Shown here in pieces: positions 1 through 10,943 of a stretch of 56,000 nt of DNA. This DNA comes from Prorocentrum cordatum (Eukaryota; Sar; Dinophyceae; Prorocentrales; Prorocentraceae). The DNA lies in contig CAUYUJ010020180.1 in NCBI GenBank assembly GCA_963575745.1, forward strand, positions 1 to 56,000, in the 5' to 3' direction. The notes beneath the pieces were generated by a model, which did no database searches, was not told the DNA's origin, and saw only the letters and a program-made list of their open reading frames with translations. Positions within the stretch are counted from its first letter, which is position 1. The number at the start of each line of letters is the position of its first letter. The position numbers and the translations under genes were made by a program.

Positions 1-233
1 GCGTGGGCTTGCGGCTTGAGCTATAGTGTGTTGATGTGCGTTGTGTGTGAATGCTGACTTTGGACGCCTGATATTGATCTTGCTTTGCAGTTCAAGGTTG
101 GCTACCTGTGCTTCCACATCTGGATTTTCATGGATTATCTGTTGTATGGAAGTTACTTTTATGATGTGAGCGTCTACCTCATAAGATAGGGTATCGTCCT
201 TCAATCTTATATACATATATACACTTATATAAT

Positions 234-265
<32 letters not shown>

Positions 266-2420
266 CGTCTTCGTCGTCATAACAGGAGTCTTCCTGCACG
301 TGTCTGCGCCAGCGCGTGCCGACCCAGTCCTCGATGGGGGTGCCTCCTAGGAATAGGTCCTCAAAGTCGCAGTCGATCAATCGAACCAGGGACGTGGCTG
401 TGCCTTTGCTATGCAATCTGAGGGAACGTCCACCGCCATTGCCGCGACCCTTGCCCTTGCAGACGAAGAGAGGACGTACTGATCGCCTGAATATCCCAAC
501 GTGTTTTTTCTCTTTTCATGTGTCGCCTCCACTTTCTTCTGGCGCGATGATATCCTAAGTGTAGGTATTGCGCAGCTGCGTATCATCGCCGGCGGGCAGG
601 TCTGATCATTCGAGGTTTTCGGTACCAGTAGAGGGAGCCGCATCGGCATCCGTACCGGAATCGAATATACTTTCGTCTTGTAGGCTGGGTGAGCCCCAGA
701 GGGCGTCCCCGAGGTGAGCTGTCGCTCATCCTCGAAGCTTCCAAATCTGGTACTTAATAGGTACACGATGTATGTGGTTCCGTCGGTGCGTCTCCCCTGT
801 AGTGTGACACCATAACTGATGATGGTGGACGGCACCTTCATGGCTAGCGTCCTAGCCAATACTCCTAGATCACGCTGTAAGGCTGCGGCATGGAAAGGTG
901 GAATCATGCTTCAGCTTGCGACGTTACGCCAAGCGTGCACATCGCGAGCCAAGTCGCGATAGGGTACGCCGCCTGCGGGATTCTCCAGGAGGGACCCCGA
1001 GTGCGCGTTTCATCCGGTCCTCCTCCTCGCACGCATGCCACGAAAAAACCGAAGCAATCCCATGTGATTTCAAAGATGGCGACCTCAACATCGCGCGTAG
1101 TCATGTTGGAGCTGACGACGTCATGTTGCTTATCGTTGGATGTCGTCGCGTCCGTAAGACTGCGACTGGGTGTCTGGTTTGACGTGGCCGTCCACTTGCG
1201 GACAGGTGTCGGTGTCTGGGTTGTGCGTGGCGTGTGGCCAAACGGTGGGGATATGGAGGTATAGGGCTTTAGGTTACCAGTTGGTTCGAGAGCTGAGGGC
1301 CGGCGCAGTCGGGCACTCCACTGTGCCGTGGAAACTTGCTGTGTGCACAACACCTGATGTAAGAGCCAGCCGCATGAAGATGTAACCAGCTCCGCTGCCG
1401 AGTGAAAAGTAAGGGCGCAGGGCTTGACCATGAGGTAACAAGCTGAGAACCCTAGTCTTAGGACAACGTCGGCGACGTATCGAAGCATCCCACTACTCAT
1501 CCCTTGATGGCAAGCAAGACGAGATGTAAGAGAGGAACGATGGGAACGGGAGGTGGATCATAGGAGGACCTGGCCTTTGTCCGCTGCTACGATCCCACAT
1601 GAAGCGCACAGTCGCGTGCATTTGGCATATAGGCCAGCGCTGCCTTGAGCCCAGGCAGCGTCGGATATGGCGTTCGCCATACAGCCTCTCCATCAGCCTC
1701 GCTTAAAGTTCATATGGCCACCCGTTATCTGACGAGTTATGTTTCAAAGTGTCTGAGTGCGAGCGGGTCTGAAAGACTGGGTGGGCCGAGAAGTACCCCC
1801 GCAACCTGAGCGCGAATGGGCCCGTGATGTACCTCTTGGCGGCCCCCCTTCTGAGAGTCCCAAGTGCAATGCTTGATACATCGCGATGATCATGCGGACC
1901 TGAAAAAGAACGCCTCGTAAGAGACATCTCAAAATCAGGGCGCGAACGGGCCCGTGATACACCCCCCCCAAGAAGGATGAAAGGCGAGAGGGGGCTAATT
2001 CCATGCCTGCTACAGCACGATGCCCATGCTGCTTTTAAGACAGACGCGTCAAACCCCCCAAACAAGCAAACACTTTCGGACATCCATTCAACCTGGACGC
2101 AACAGGTCCGTAGTATAACTACCCCCTGGCGGCTCCTCCCTGGGCGCCCATTTTCCACGCCATCCGCGTCGTGATAATCCTGGGGTTCAGAAAGAGGAAG
2201 ACGACGCCCACTCCCAAACAAGGCAAGCACATCGCCCGAGACAACCCCCACAATCTGTGCGCGAACGAAAAGTAAAACGCCGAAAACATTCGCAGGCCCT
2301 GTCGGCCTGCGTCCTGGAACAATTATCTAATTCAAAGCTGTTCCTCCCTTTCCCAGTGGCAACCTTCGGTTTTCCAAGCTCGCCAACCCGAGGGGAATCG
2401 AGCCTGGTTTTAACCGAGGT
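1..2420. other. Unrecognised region, no supported gene
   Basis: No conserved domain could be recognised on either strand. Minus-strand open frames at 377-907 and 904-1500 are the longest, but neither shows a motif I know and their composition is not clearly coding. They could be a decayed part of another retroelement. A TA-rich microsatellite lies at 207-265. Confidence refers to the absence of a recognisable gene, not to absence of function. Confidence 0.5.
207..265. repeat. TA-rich microsatellite
   Basis: Near-uninterrupted alternating T and A with a few C interruptions, visible directly in the sequence. It is the only strongly AT-rich stretch in the first 2.4 kb. Confidence 0.9.
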
Positions 2421-2589
2421 CCCTAATGAATCGCAGGGTACCCATTCCTTTTGATCTCTTGCTCGCACTGGAGGGGTGGTCCTGGGTGGGGGGGGGGGGC
2501 CCTGGGAGAAAAGGGGCCCTGGGGGGGTCCCAGGGGAAACCCCGGGTCAGAATGCGGTCCGCCCCCCCTCGCCGATCGGGGCAATACGT

Positions 2590-2886
2590 TACAGGACTGA
2601 TGCGCCCAAAAAATCTCCAACGCGACCCAAGATGCTCCAAGACTGCACGAAATTTCTTAAACGCAATAAGAGGTCTCCAAGAGGCCCCCAACGACGCCCC
2701 CAGAAACAACGATCCTTTGCTTCCATATATTGGTATTGCAACTTGTAACGTGTTCGTTTTTTTGCGGGCTTCTGACCGCCCCAAACAATACAATGGGCAT
2801 CCAAGTCCGCCTCCAAATCGCCTTTTTAAGAGGACCCCCAAGAAGGCCCGCCAAACAGCCCAAGAGGGCCCGAATACGGCCCAAGA
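2590..2886 (+). repeat. Fragment of CCAAGAGG-type repeat family, left flank of element A
   Basis: The words ccaagaggcccc, ccaagaaggcccg and cccaagagggcccg recur here. They are the same kind of words that build the large array at 48600-51760. The fragment is cut at 2886 by the left LTR of element A and continues after its right LTR at 25997, so element A appears to have inserted into an existing copy of this family. G and C homopolymer runs lie just upstream (about 2488-2530). Confidence 0.7.
2882..2886. repeat. Target-site duplication CAAGA, left copy
   Basis: CAAGA directly precedes the left LTR. Joining the two flanks gives a sequence that reads like the surrounding CCAAGAGG-type repeat, which supports a true duplication. 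The word is common in this repeat family, so chance cannot be excluded. Confidence 0.55.
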
Positions 2887-3211
2887 AGTCTTTCCTCTGA
2901 GAATCGGGGTAAGATGACAAAGGAATTCAGGTCTCGTGTTCACTCTGCTCAGTGGTGGAGGGTACGGGATGAGACATCGATAAGATAAGCAACCGGTAAG
3001 CAAATATACTCAATCAAAAATAATAAGTGAGGAGGCCGGCTGGCCGACGACACGAGTACGACGAGGGGGCGACCCCTCGGCGCGCGCGTGCGAGCCAGCA
3101 CGCTCCTTTTATCTCCTGTACAATCACGCGTAGCTTGAGTGCAACACAGCTGCAGCAAAACAGGTGGTGTGAAAAACAACATGAATATGAGGCGGAGAAG
3201 AACATATTTAC
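2887..3211 (-). repeat. 3' LTR of element A
   Basis: Matches 25686-25996 from the shared agt(c/a)tttcctctgag start to the shared catatttac end. Differences are mostly transitions, plus one indel near 3150-3165. On the coding (minus) strand the LTR begins GTAAATATG directly after the polypurine tract. The termini are not the usual TG...CA, so the exact ends are uncertain by one or two bases. Confidence 0.9.
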
Positions 3212-3218
3212 CCCCCCC
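3212..3218 (-). promoter_or_regulatory. Polypurine tract of element A
   Basis: A run of C on the plus strand, i.e. a G run on the coding strand, directly upstream of the 3' LTR. This is where plus-strand DNA synthesis is primed in LTR elements. It fits the minus orientation of the element. Confidence 0.65.
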
Positions 3219-3374
3219 GCGGCGGGCCTCGTAGAGCCCATCCGGCCACAACACACCTGGCCTATATATGTACAACCACCGGAAAGAACCCAACAAACTT
3301 TTACCGCTCAACGGTGGCCACCAGGGGGCTAAGGGCCGAAGAGGCCCGACGACTCCCACCATCAGATAAATAAA

Positions 3375-4157
3375 TTATCTCCGCCGAGTCGGCTTCACCG
3401 TTCGGCAGAGCTGCTTTGCTCGTCCGACGCGACTTCGTCGCGCGGCGAGAACTCTCTTGCCTGCGCCTGCAGCGACTAAGTCACGCGGGCCGGACTCAAT
3501 CCAAGTCCCCGAACGGGTTGTAGTCCCCCGTCGGTGGCGTCGGAGGCCTCGGGTTCGATGGCGCCGAGCCTCCAGTCTGTCCCTCGCCGCCACGAGGCGA
3601 GCGGGCCTTCCTTTGCCACGGCCAGCGTAGTACGCTGTCCTGCAGTACTTGTCTTTGTTATTGGTCGCCTTCCCCTTCGGCGGGAAGCGAAACTCATGTT
3701 CAGCCAGAGACAGGACGCGCCACGTCTGCGACCACCAGACATCGTTGGGCAGCCACGAGATCCGACCCCGATGGACGTAGTACCCGACCTGCACATCGTT
3801 TGTGTAGTGCGGGTAGGAGATGAGCGGGTCGTAGCCAGCAGCGCCGCGGCCGACATCCATGGCTCCATCGCGCGCGCGCTGGTGCCTCGACGAATCCCGT
3901 GTGTCAGAGTACCGCGAGTATTCTTCTCTTGCCAACACGGCTGTGCCGGCGGCAGAGCATGGGGATTCGGTAACTTCGTCGCCAGCCCGAGCGTCTGAGA
4001 CGTCGGGTCTGCGCGGCGGAGGTGGCGGTTGCGGTCTCGCTTTCGCCGCATCCTGTGGCCGTCTCGGCCCCACCGAACCAGCTGGGCTGTCGCGGGGCTG
4101 GTTGGCCCTTCCGCTCTCACGAACATTATACTCTCGATCGCGAATGAACTTCAGCAA
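3375..4157 (-). pseudogene. Last accessory ORF of element A, 260 codons, basic
   Basis: Lies between the 4243-4647 ORF and the 3' LTR. The N-terminal half is Pro/Arg/Ala-rich. The middle has YDPLISYPHYTNDVQVGYYV and SWLPNDVWWSQTWRVLSL, a compact aromatic segment. The C-terminal part is Arg-rich and may be out of frame. Three palindromes of the family lie at 3383-3406, 3419-3449 and 3930-3954. Function unknown. Confidence 0.35.
3419..3449. repeat. Palindrome copy with 13 bp of stem and GAC/GTC core
   Basis: Inner arms 3428-3433 (cgcgac) and 3437-3442, loop TTC. Two further arms of 3 and 4 bp follow (3424-3426 with 3443-3445, and 3419-3422 with 3446-3449), separated by single bulged bases at 3427 and 3423. 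It shows that the core C-G pair next to the Cys-proximal position can change to A-T with pairing kept. Confidence 0.9.
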
Positions 4158-4242
4158 ATTCCTAGCAGCTGTAGCTACTGGAATGCCAAATTTACCGCAT
4201 GCAGTACGGAACGGGCCTGCGTCCTTATCTTGGAGCTCCGTG

Positions 4243-4647
4243 TCAGCATCTACGTACCTGTTGAAGCCAATAACTGGCGTCCTGTAACAATGAGCCCTGG
4301 CGACGAATGTCGGTTCGTACCTGTCTACCTAAATTACGGGCCCACTCTTCTATGAGGCCGCCCGTCTGAATCGCAGCGCGGATGCGACAATCCAGGGCAT
4401 ATGCATCCCTCCGTCGCTTATACTGATCATCATCTGCGCCCCCTCCCGCGGCGCGAATTGTTCGCCCCGGGTAATCAACAAAATGTCCATCTGAAATAAA
4501 GGAGCTCATGATCTCGCGAACGATAGCAATCACTCTAATAATGCGAAGACCCAGTTGCATTTGTTGTACAGGGGCCATCCAGCTCCCTTCAACTATGTTC
4601 CTCACGATAGGTGGGATTTCGTATTCTGTTCCCCCTGACAGTCGCAA
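4243..4647 (-). pseudogene. Short accessory ORF of element A, 134 codons, unrecognised
   Basis: Mostly helical and basic, with IIRVIAIVREIMSSFI as the only clearly hydrophobic stretch, too polar and short to call a membrane segment. Ends with arginine-rich QVRTDIRRQG. No known family. The gap 4648-4814 to the next ORF holds only short frames. Confidence 0.35.
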
Positions 4648-4814
4648 CCTATTGGGATCATTGGTATGTGAGCAAACACTTGTGTATTCAGTGACAGATT
4701 GTGCCGTTATCGCTCAAGCTTCAATCCCGTGTAAAGATATGTTTATTGAAGTGTCCTCGCAATATCTATATGAATATCCATCGGGCTGATCAAGGTTGAT
4801 CGCCCCTTCAGTTA

Positions 4815-6458
4815 TCAGCGTGGCCTTAGGCCCTTAGGCCCGCTGAGGGCTGCGAAGACAAGTGTGACTTGCAAGTCTGCGTCTGCCGTCGCGGCTTCGC
4901 CGGAGGCAGGTTGCAGCATCGGCGCTATGAGACGATGGTCGCGACACTGATATTTTCGCCCAGTGATAGAACGAGAGTCACGACTTGGTCTCGCCTGCAG
5001 GCTGTTTTCCCAGGCAACCGGTAGACGTACGCGAAGGCTTTGCCCTGCGGCGTCTGCGGCATCGTCCCGCGGCTCCGGCATCCACGGTGTTCCCATGGCT
5101 ACCGCATTGGCTATCGTTTGAAGTGTTAGGACGAAAACGTTTTGCCTGGTCATCGCGAGCTGCCATCTCTCCCAACCGTTCATCGGTTCGTGGAGGTCGT
5201 CTCGCTGATCTGGCCAGTCGAAGGCTGCCCGAGCTGGGCAAGACACTGGGCACGCATACTGGTCAATATCTGTCTTCCAAAGCATGTGCCACCATACCTG
5301 AATTGGAGGAACTTGGGTCCTCGCTCTTGAAGCCGAGAATGCGAGCCATTGAATGAACCTCCGCTTCAAGGGCTCCAAATACTGGCAGAAAGGGCCATGA
5401 CGCGCCGGCGGCTGAGCCGCGGCGTTCTCTGGAACCCAGGCAGGGAAGTTGCCTGGCTGGCTATTCCCAAAAATCTGGCCAGCAGCGGCCATCCGCGTGA
5501 ATGCCCCATCTGCCCACTTGCGCTCCTGCTGCTGGTTACTGCTGATATTTCTTATCACAATCGCAGAGGCCCTCTCTTGTCTTCTCGTACGCGTACCGAT
5601 CCATTCAGCACGCGCAGTGGGAAATGTATCAAGGTCGTTCACATGTAACTCAAGTCCATTTGCCGCAAGGGATGTCGGAATGATCCGTCTGTTCCACGTC
5701 TGGGCCATATAGTCGTGAGTGACTCTATGTTTGCATTTGATCCGACAGTTGCAAAATGGACAGTGTCCGAAGCCCGTGCGCACCCAGTGAAATTGGCAGC
5801 ACAAAAACCAACCGTCGTCTGTCCAGGGAACAGACAGAACACGTTCTTGCGCCTCGGGCGGCAACTGGGGCCTGTGATTTGGGACCAACGATAGCGTCTC
5901 GTCAGTGTGAATCCACGCGATCACTGATTCGTTGTCGAGAGTCACCTCGTACGAGGCCCATTCGTGGTTGAAAACAACGGACCAGAACATCTGCTGTGCT
6001 CTAAAATCCGAGGGGTTTCCAACTCTAACAATGGTGACGGCCTTGTCGATATCAGTGAACCTCGGCACCTCTCGAGACACGAGAGTCCCGCCCTGGCAAA
6101 TTCTATACGAAAAGCGAGTGAGCACTCGGCCAGTGAAAACAATAACTTGTGGCCAGGAATCTCTATGGTTGGGGAGCTTGTCCCATAGATGGACTGTGTC
6201 CTCTGCGAGCCATGTCCCAACTGTTGGCGGCTCTCCTTCCTGTGCGTCATGGCCCATAGACACAAAACGCCTTGGAGGGGAAGCCTCCCCATACCTCCGC
6301 TGGCTGAGCCACGGAGGGATACGCGTTGCATCGGGCATTGTTGGGCTCCTCTTGTTTGGAAGCAGCCTTAGCAATTCATAGTCTGCTTCGAGGCATAGCC
6401 CTGAATCTTTCTTCGGAAAGCGTACCCTTCCACCTGTAGATTCTAGGAACGCCTGCAT
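4815..6458 (-). pseudogene. Accessory ORF of element A, 547 codons, Trp-rich with a zinc-ribbon-like cluster
   Basis: This open frame of 547 codons is one of the longest unbroken ones in the accessory region. It is rich in Trp, Arg and Pro throughout. Around residues 225-260 it has GHCPFCNCRIKCKHRVTHD, a C-x2-C-x-C...C-x-H...H cluster that could bind zinc. Other recurring features are WLAEDTVHLWDK and the C-terminal WEN...RDSRSITGRKYQCRDH. I know no family with this pattern. It sits near the 3' end of the element, the position of envelope or other accessory genes in LTR elements, but no signal peptide or clear membrane segment is visible. Confidence 0.45.
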
Positions 6459-6583
6459 GTCTGTGACATGGAGAATGGACCAGGGTCATATGGGACGTAC
6501 GACGTACATTCTTTCAATGGAAGCAACAAATGCGGAATGCCCCTGGCATACACCAAAGAAAACGGGTATGGCAACTGCCCTCC

Positions 6584-8551
6584 TCAATTGTATCTGCGAG
6601 GGGCACGCCTTGTAACTTTGCCACATGTTGTAAACGCTCGTTCCACTGATGTTCTCACTATCTCAGGGATTACTCCCAAAACTTCCACTGTCTCTGGCTG
6701 CAACGCGGCTAAGCCGTGTGCTGCGAGAGCATATGACTGGTAACTAAATCCGTCCTCGGCAATCTTCTGTACTAGGTCTCCGGAATAGACCCAGCCACCC
6801 GATGGTCTTGCATAGTCCGAGCAATGCCTCGCGATATATGCCGCGCATTTACCTATGTGCTCAGCAAACTTGTCAACTCGGCAGCTCTGGGGTCTCCAAA
6901 ATTCCACTGCCTAAGGCAGCTGGAATATTGCGATCATCGGCCCCCGCTACCAACGGTTTCAGGCACCTCAAAAACTTCGGAGTGAATCCTTCTGGGACAT
7001 CACCGGAGTAAACTCGGCTCGGAGAAACTCCTTTACTTGGTTGAATGCGCCGTCACCTTGGTCGAGGTTGCCCAATAACGCGAAGATCGGGTCTTCAGCA
7101 AATTCTGCAATGTACCTAAGCGCATTACCACTATGATTGCGTATGGCTTCAATATGCGGCGGAGCGGGACCAGTCATGTGAGCTTCGCGAACTTGCTGTC
7201 TCATTGCAGCAGGCGTGCGCTGAATGATTTGTCCGCGTTCTTCATTTGAAACATAAAGCTGCCTGCCTCTAAACGAGACAGCATGCCCAACATTAACCTC
7301 CTGATCTCCTTCCTGGGGATGCATAGGCGTGGGCTGACGCTGTCTTCTGTCAGTAGCAGGTGGCAGACTCACTCTGCGAAAGAAGTTCTGAGATGCTGGG
7401 CCTGAACAGTAATGCTCTTCTTCCATGGTAAATACGAACTCAAGATCCGCATCGTATGGAAAAGCTTTAACATCCGCAGGATCAGCGCCTGCTTCCAAGG
7501 ACCCCGGGGTGCCTGCGGCATCCGCGTTCTGTTCTGCAGAGGGAATTTATGCTGCCTGGGTTCCGCTCGGAGCGGCTGCTGGTGCTGGCGCCTTGGCAAC
7601 AGGTGCAGTTTCTTCCTCCGGCGGCACAACCGTGGGGGAAGACTGCTCTTGAGGTGCCTCAGGATGTGCAGCGCGAGCACTCGAGTCTACCATCATTTCA
7701 TTATTATTCCTTTGCTCCTGTTCCGTTCTGGCCGGGCCAGGCGGAGGAGGCGGAAGGTTCTCTGTCGCGGCTGAGCCGGACGGAGGTGCAGGGGGAGTTG
7801 GAAGTCTACTTCCACTCGCAACAGAGTCCACTTTGGCATGAGGCTTAGGCCCCTCACCCATTTCAAGTATCATGGGAGTACGGACGAACTTTGGATCAAA
7901 TTTGAGGATCCGCTCAACAACAGCGTCCGCAAATTTCAACCATGTACTCGAATAGTTTTCTGGGCCATGTCTGTCCTTTACTTTGAACCTCATGCAAACG
8001 TGTTTCGCAGTTTCGATATATGCTGCAGCCTCTATTCTCTGTCATTCAAGATCGTCCGGTTCTTGCGACCAAGTTGCTCTAAGATCGCGCCATCTGTAGA
8101 AGAAATCTTTCTCATTCCTCAATGCCTTGCGTGCTCTCGGACGCGAGAACTGCAACTTGGAGACTTCTTTGAGAATCATGAGAATAGTAGTTACCTCATC
8201 ATATCCCACTAGCATCGGCGAATCCTCAGACGAAACGCCCCCATCCGGCTGCGCCGGAGGGGTTGCCTTAGGGATGCCTGATGCGTCGTCGCCTCCGTGT
8301 CGGGCAGGGGCCGCATCCTCGACGGACGTCGCTTTTGCCTCGGCCGCCTTTGCAACTTCAACAGGGCTCTTCGCTTTAACGGGCCGTTCCCTTGCAGCGC
8401 TGCCTTCGGCATACTGTGGGGCCCCCTGGTCTCTCACCCATGCAGGCGCGGCCTTGGCCGGGGGCTCTGCCTTCTGACGACTTGGATCCGCTGTGGGAGG
8501 ATTAACAACATTTGGCCTGGTGAGTTGAGTCAAAAAAGACCGGGGGGTCAC
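6584..8551 (-). pseudogene. Accessory ORF of element A kept in one frame for 2 kb but with six stops
   Basis: The same frame stays coding-like from 8551 to 6584. Stops are at 8042-8044 (TGA), 7547-7549 (TAA), 6968-6970 (TGA), 6959-6961 (TGA), 6947-6949 (TAG) and 6911-6913 (TAG). The protein on each side of every stop joins smoothly. Visible parts are a Pro/Ala/Lys linker (8260-8540), a helical basic segment (MRFKVKDRHGPENYSSTW and KFADAVVERILKFDP, 7890-7990), another Pro-rich linker, and a helical C-terminal half with repeated Gln/Arg (7000-7300). No known family. Damage here is by stops and not by frameshifts. Confidence 0.4.
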
Positions 8552-8861
8552 GTAGACTCGGTTTCCAGGCTTCAGACGTGCCGCTAGTCGCGTCCTTGCC
8601 TCCCGGCTTTGCCGGTGGCTGCGTCAATGAAGATGCCGCAGGGTTCTCGTCTCCCCTATCAATGCGAGGCACCTTCGCCAGCGGGGGATTCATCGAATAC
8701 GCTTCTGGACTATATTGTGGCGGGGGCAGAGCCTTCTTGGGCATCGTCTGCTTCGCCTGTGGAACGCCCTCAAGCGGCGCGGTGCTCGACTTCTTAGCCG
8801 GCGGCGGTGTCACTGCATGAAGCGACGGCGGAGCCTTCTTCGGAATTTCCTCTTTCGGCAC
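8502..8861 (-). pseudogene. Pro/Lys/Ala-rich linker ORF of element A
   Basis: 119 codons of low-complexity Pro, Ala, Lys and Ser with no fold expected. It overlaps ORFs on both sides in other frames, consistent with a linker in a frameshifted polyprotein. A palindrome with loop TTT lies at 8603-8615. Confidence 0.35.
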
Positions 8862-10112
8862 TTCCGCGGGCAGCCCCCTCCTTTGGAGGAGAAGGGGGCA
8901 TCGGCACTTTCATAAGTGCGTTGGCCTTGAGATTCGAGGGCCGAGCCTCTGCCTGCGGGGGCGGAGGCTTCAATGCTCTCTCAGTGCTCGACGCAGCCTG
9001 CCCTAAAGTCGGGAAGTTCTCGGCCTCAATCGAAAATTGAGTGCCCGACGGCTGAGCCGCCGGCGCCTCTGGTTTTGCTTCCGCCGTTGTCTTCAATTTA
9101 TATGTTTCATCTTTATTCTTCTCAGCAAGCTTCACGGATTCCTCCGAGGCCTCGTCTTTGTGCAATGGATGAATCCTGGTTGGCCTGACTCCCTTCTGTT
9201 GGAGCCAAGGCCAGACATCATCAAAGATCTCGTTGTTGAGATATGGGCTCTTGTCCTTTTGCCGGTCCAATGGTTCTAAATTTGGAACCCACTCTCTCTG
9301 TGCCTCCTGGGCTTTGTCCGCGGCATTTGTCCGATCGTTATCTCGGTATCTTTCGACCTCGAAATCCTGCTCCAGATTCCAACCGTTCTGTCTGGCAACG
9401 TTTTGTAAATGCACATAAGCTGGCGTAACGTGAAGCGCTGCCGGAGTCCAATGGTATAGTCTAAGCTCGTGCAATGCGTCTCCGACTGGATCGCTCACAT
9501 ATTGCGGCGGCCTTCCTTTGATGACTGTTGGGTCTTTCGTGAAGAAAACATCCCCGCAATAATCCATATACCGCCTCCAAAGGTCTCCTCTGCAACGGAA
9601 TACGTCGTGTGCGTATTAGGGTTATCCACACATGGAAAGGAATACGCCCCAACCTTGTGCGTCTTGACGTTACCTCCGTATCTGGGGTCAGAAGGAAGCA
9701 ACTGGTGGCCCTCCAATATTGCATGAAGGGCAGTCACAGACGTGCCATGAGACTGTTTAGACCAGCCTGTGGATGGGTCTTGGACCTCCGCGAGCTTTTC
9801 GTCTTTCACGAAGAAGGGCAACGAGAGGTCGACACAATGGCCGATGCCCGCTCTATGGGTCCTCGCCGACAACTTGGCCCAATTCAAACGATCAGCAACA
9901 GTGGCTGCTGGGTCTGCTCTTGACCGGTCGGCTTTGATCCTAAAGAAACGTGCCCAGTTCGGAATCACGTAATTTGGTTCCAGAGGTGGAGTTCTCGTTG
10001 ACTTCTGCAACAACTGGAAAGCCAACCACGCTTCCCCCTTTCGCGGTTCTCTGAACGGTCTTGAACTGTGGGCTTCGAGGCGGATCATTCCCTTGTGCAA
10101 CCTCTGCAGCAC
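8794..10112 (-). pseudogene. Accessory ORF pair of element A with ADP-ribosyltransferase-like hint
   Basis: Frames 9495-10112 and 8794-9567 join naturally if one frameshift near 9560-9600 is allowed. The first part has SHGTSVTALHAILEGHQLLPSD followed by GGNVKTHKVGAYSF. A His-Gly-Thr followed by an IL..G helix start and a later Tyr resembles the NAD-binding H-G-S/T block of ADP-ribosyl and RNA 2'-phosphotransferase folds. The remaining signature residues are not evident, so this is only a hint. The second part continues MDYCGDVFFTKDPTVIKG and HVTPAYVHLQNVARQN, then a Lys/Glu/Pro linker. No family is claimed. Confidence 0.35.
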
Positions 10113-10797
10113 GGCCTTCCTCGCCTGGGTAAGCGTTCCCAGGCATCATGCCCCGATGGAGGTAGCCGCTCGCGACTGTAAACGGTTGGAGAAAATCATA
10201 ATGAACGAGCTCTGGCCCCGCTGCACTTCTATATGGCAACTTCTTCATCTTCTGATATGGCAAATGATAGGGCCAATCATGTTCCCTTTCTCCGGGGCTA
10301 CCTTCTTTCGGACGCTGTGGGAACTTGTGACCGCCGCTGAGCTTGGTTAGACTTCCCACGGGGCATTTCTTGCGAAGATACTCCTCCGCTGCTTCGCCAG
10401 GCGCTTGGGCTTCTTGAAAGCCCGTAGGCGGCGCCACAGGGGGACTGCGGGGCGACTGAGCCGTCCGCATACTGGAATCACTGCCCGAAGCGGCTGAGCC
10501 GCCGGGCGCAGCGACTCCTCTGGAAGCGGCTGCGCCGCTCAGTGGCGCGGCGTGAACCGAGACGGCTACGTCGCCCGAGGCCGAACCACTCACCGAAACG
10601 GCTAAGCCGCTCGGTGCCTTGGCCGGCGCTGCCAGTTGCAGCTCGTTCAGTGCCGTGCGCGTGTGCTCATCATTTTGCACACCTTCGCCCTCCGATCGCA
10701 GGCGTTGCCCCTTCGGCGGCGTTCCCGGACAGAAAATCTCTCCGCGCGGCAAGAGGTAATTGTCATATTTCCAAAGGAAATAGTCCTCATATGCCAT
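9940..10797 (-). pseudogene. Accessory ORF of element A, 285 codons, unrecognised
   Basis: Starts with an aromatic segment (YEDYFLWKYDNYLL), then a long Ala/Ser/Gly/Pro linker packed with six copies of the palindrome family (10446-10615). A Tyr/Pro/Lys-rich segment follows (WPYHLPYQKMKKLPYR), then a charged tail. No known domain. It overlaps the next ORF in another frame at 9940-10112, which probably marks a frameshift in an originally continuous protein. Confidence 0.4.
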
Positions 10798-10943
10798 TCC
10801 CTGCTTAAGAAAGTCAGTAAAAGCCGCTGAATAATATGAGTGGATAGCTCCACCTCCAGATCCATCTCAGATGGCTGGAAACTCTTCGTTACTCAAAGCT
10901 GTTGTAAACGGGCGAGTATTGAGCAAAGACACGGGTATGTTGC

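Noticed and set aside
2257-2454. Possible small plus-strand gene
   Set aside because: Short, no motif, and opposite frames equally open.
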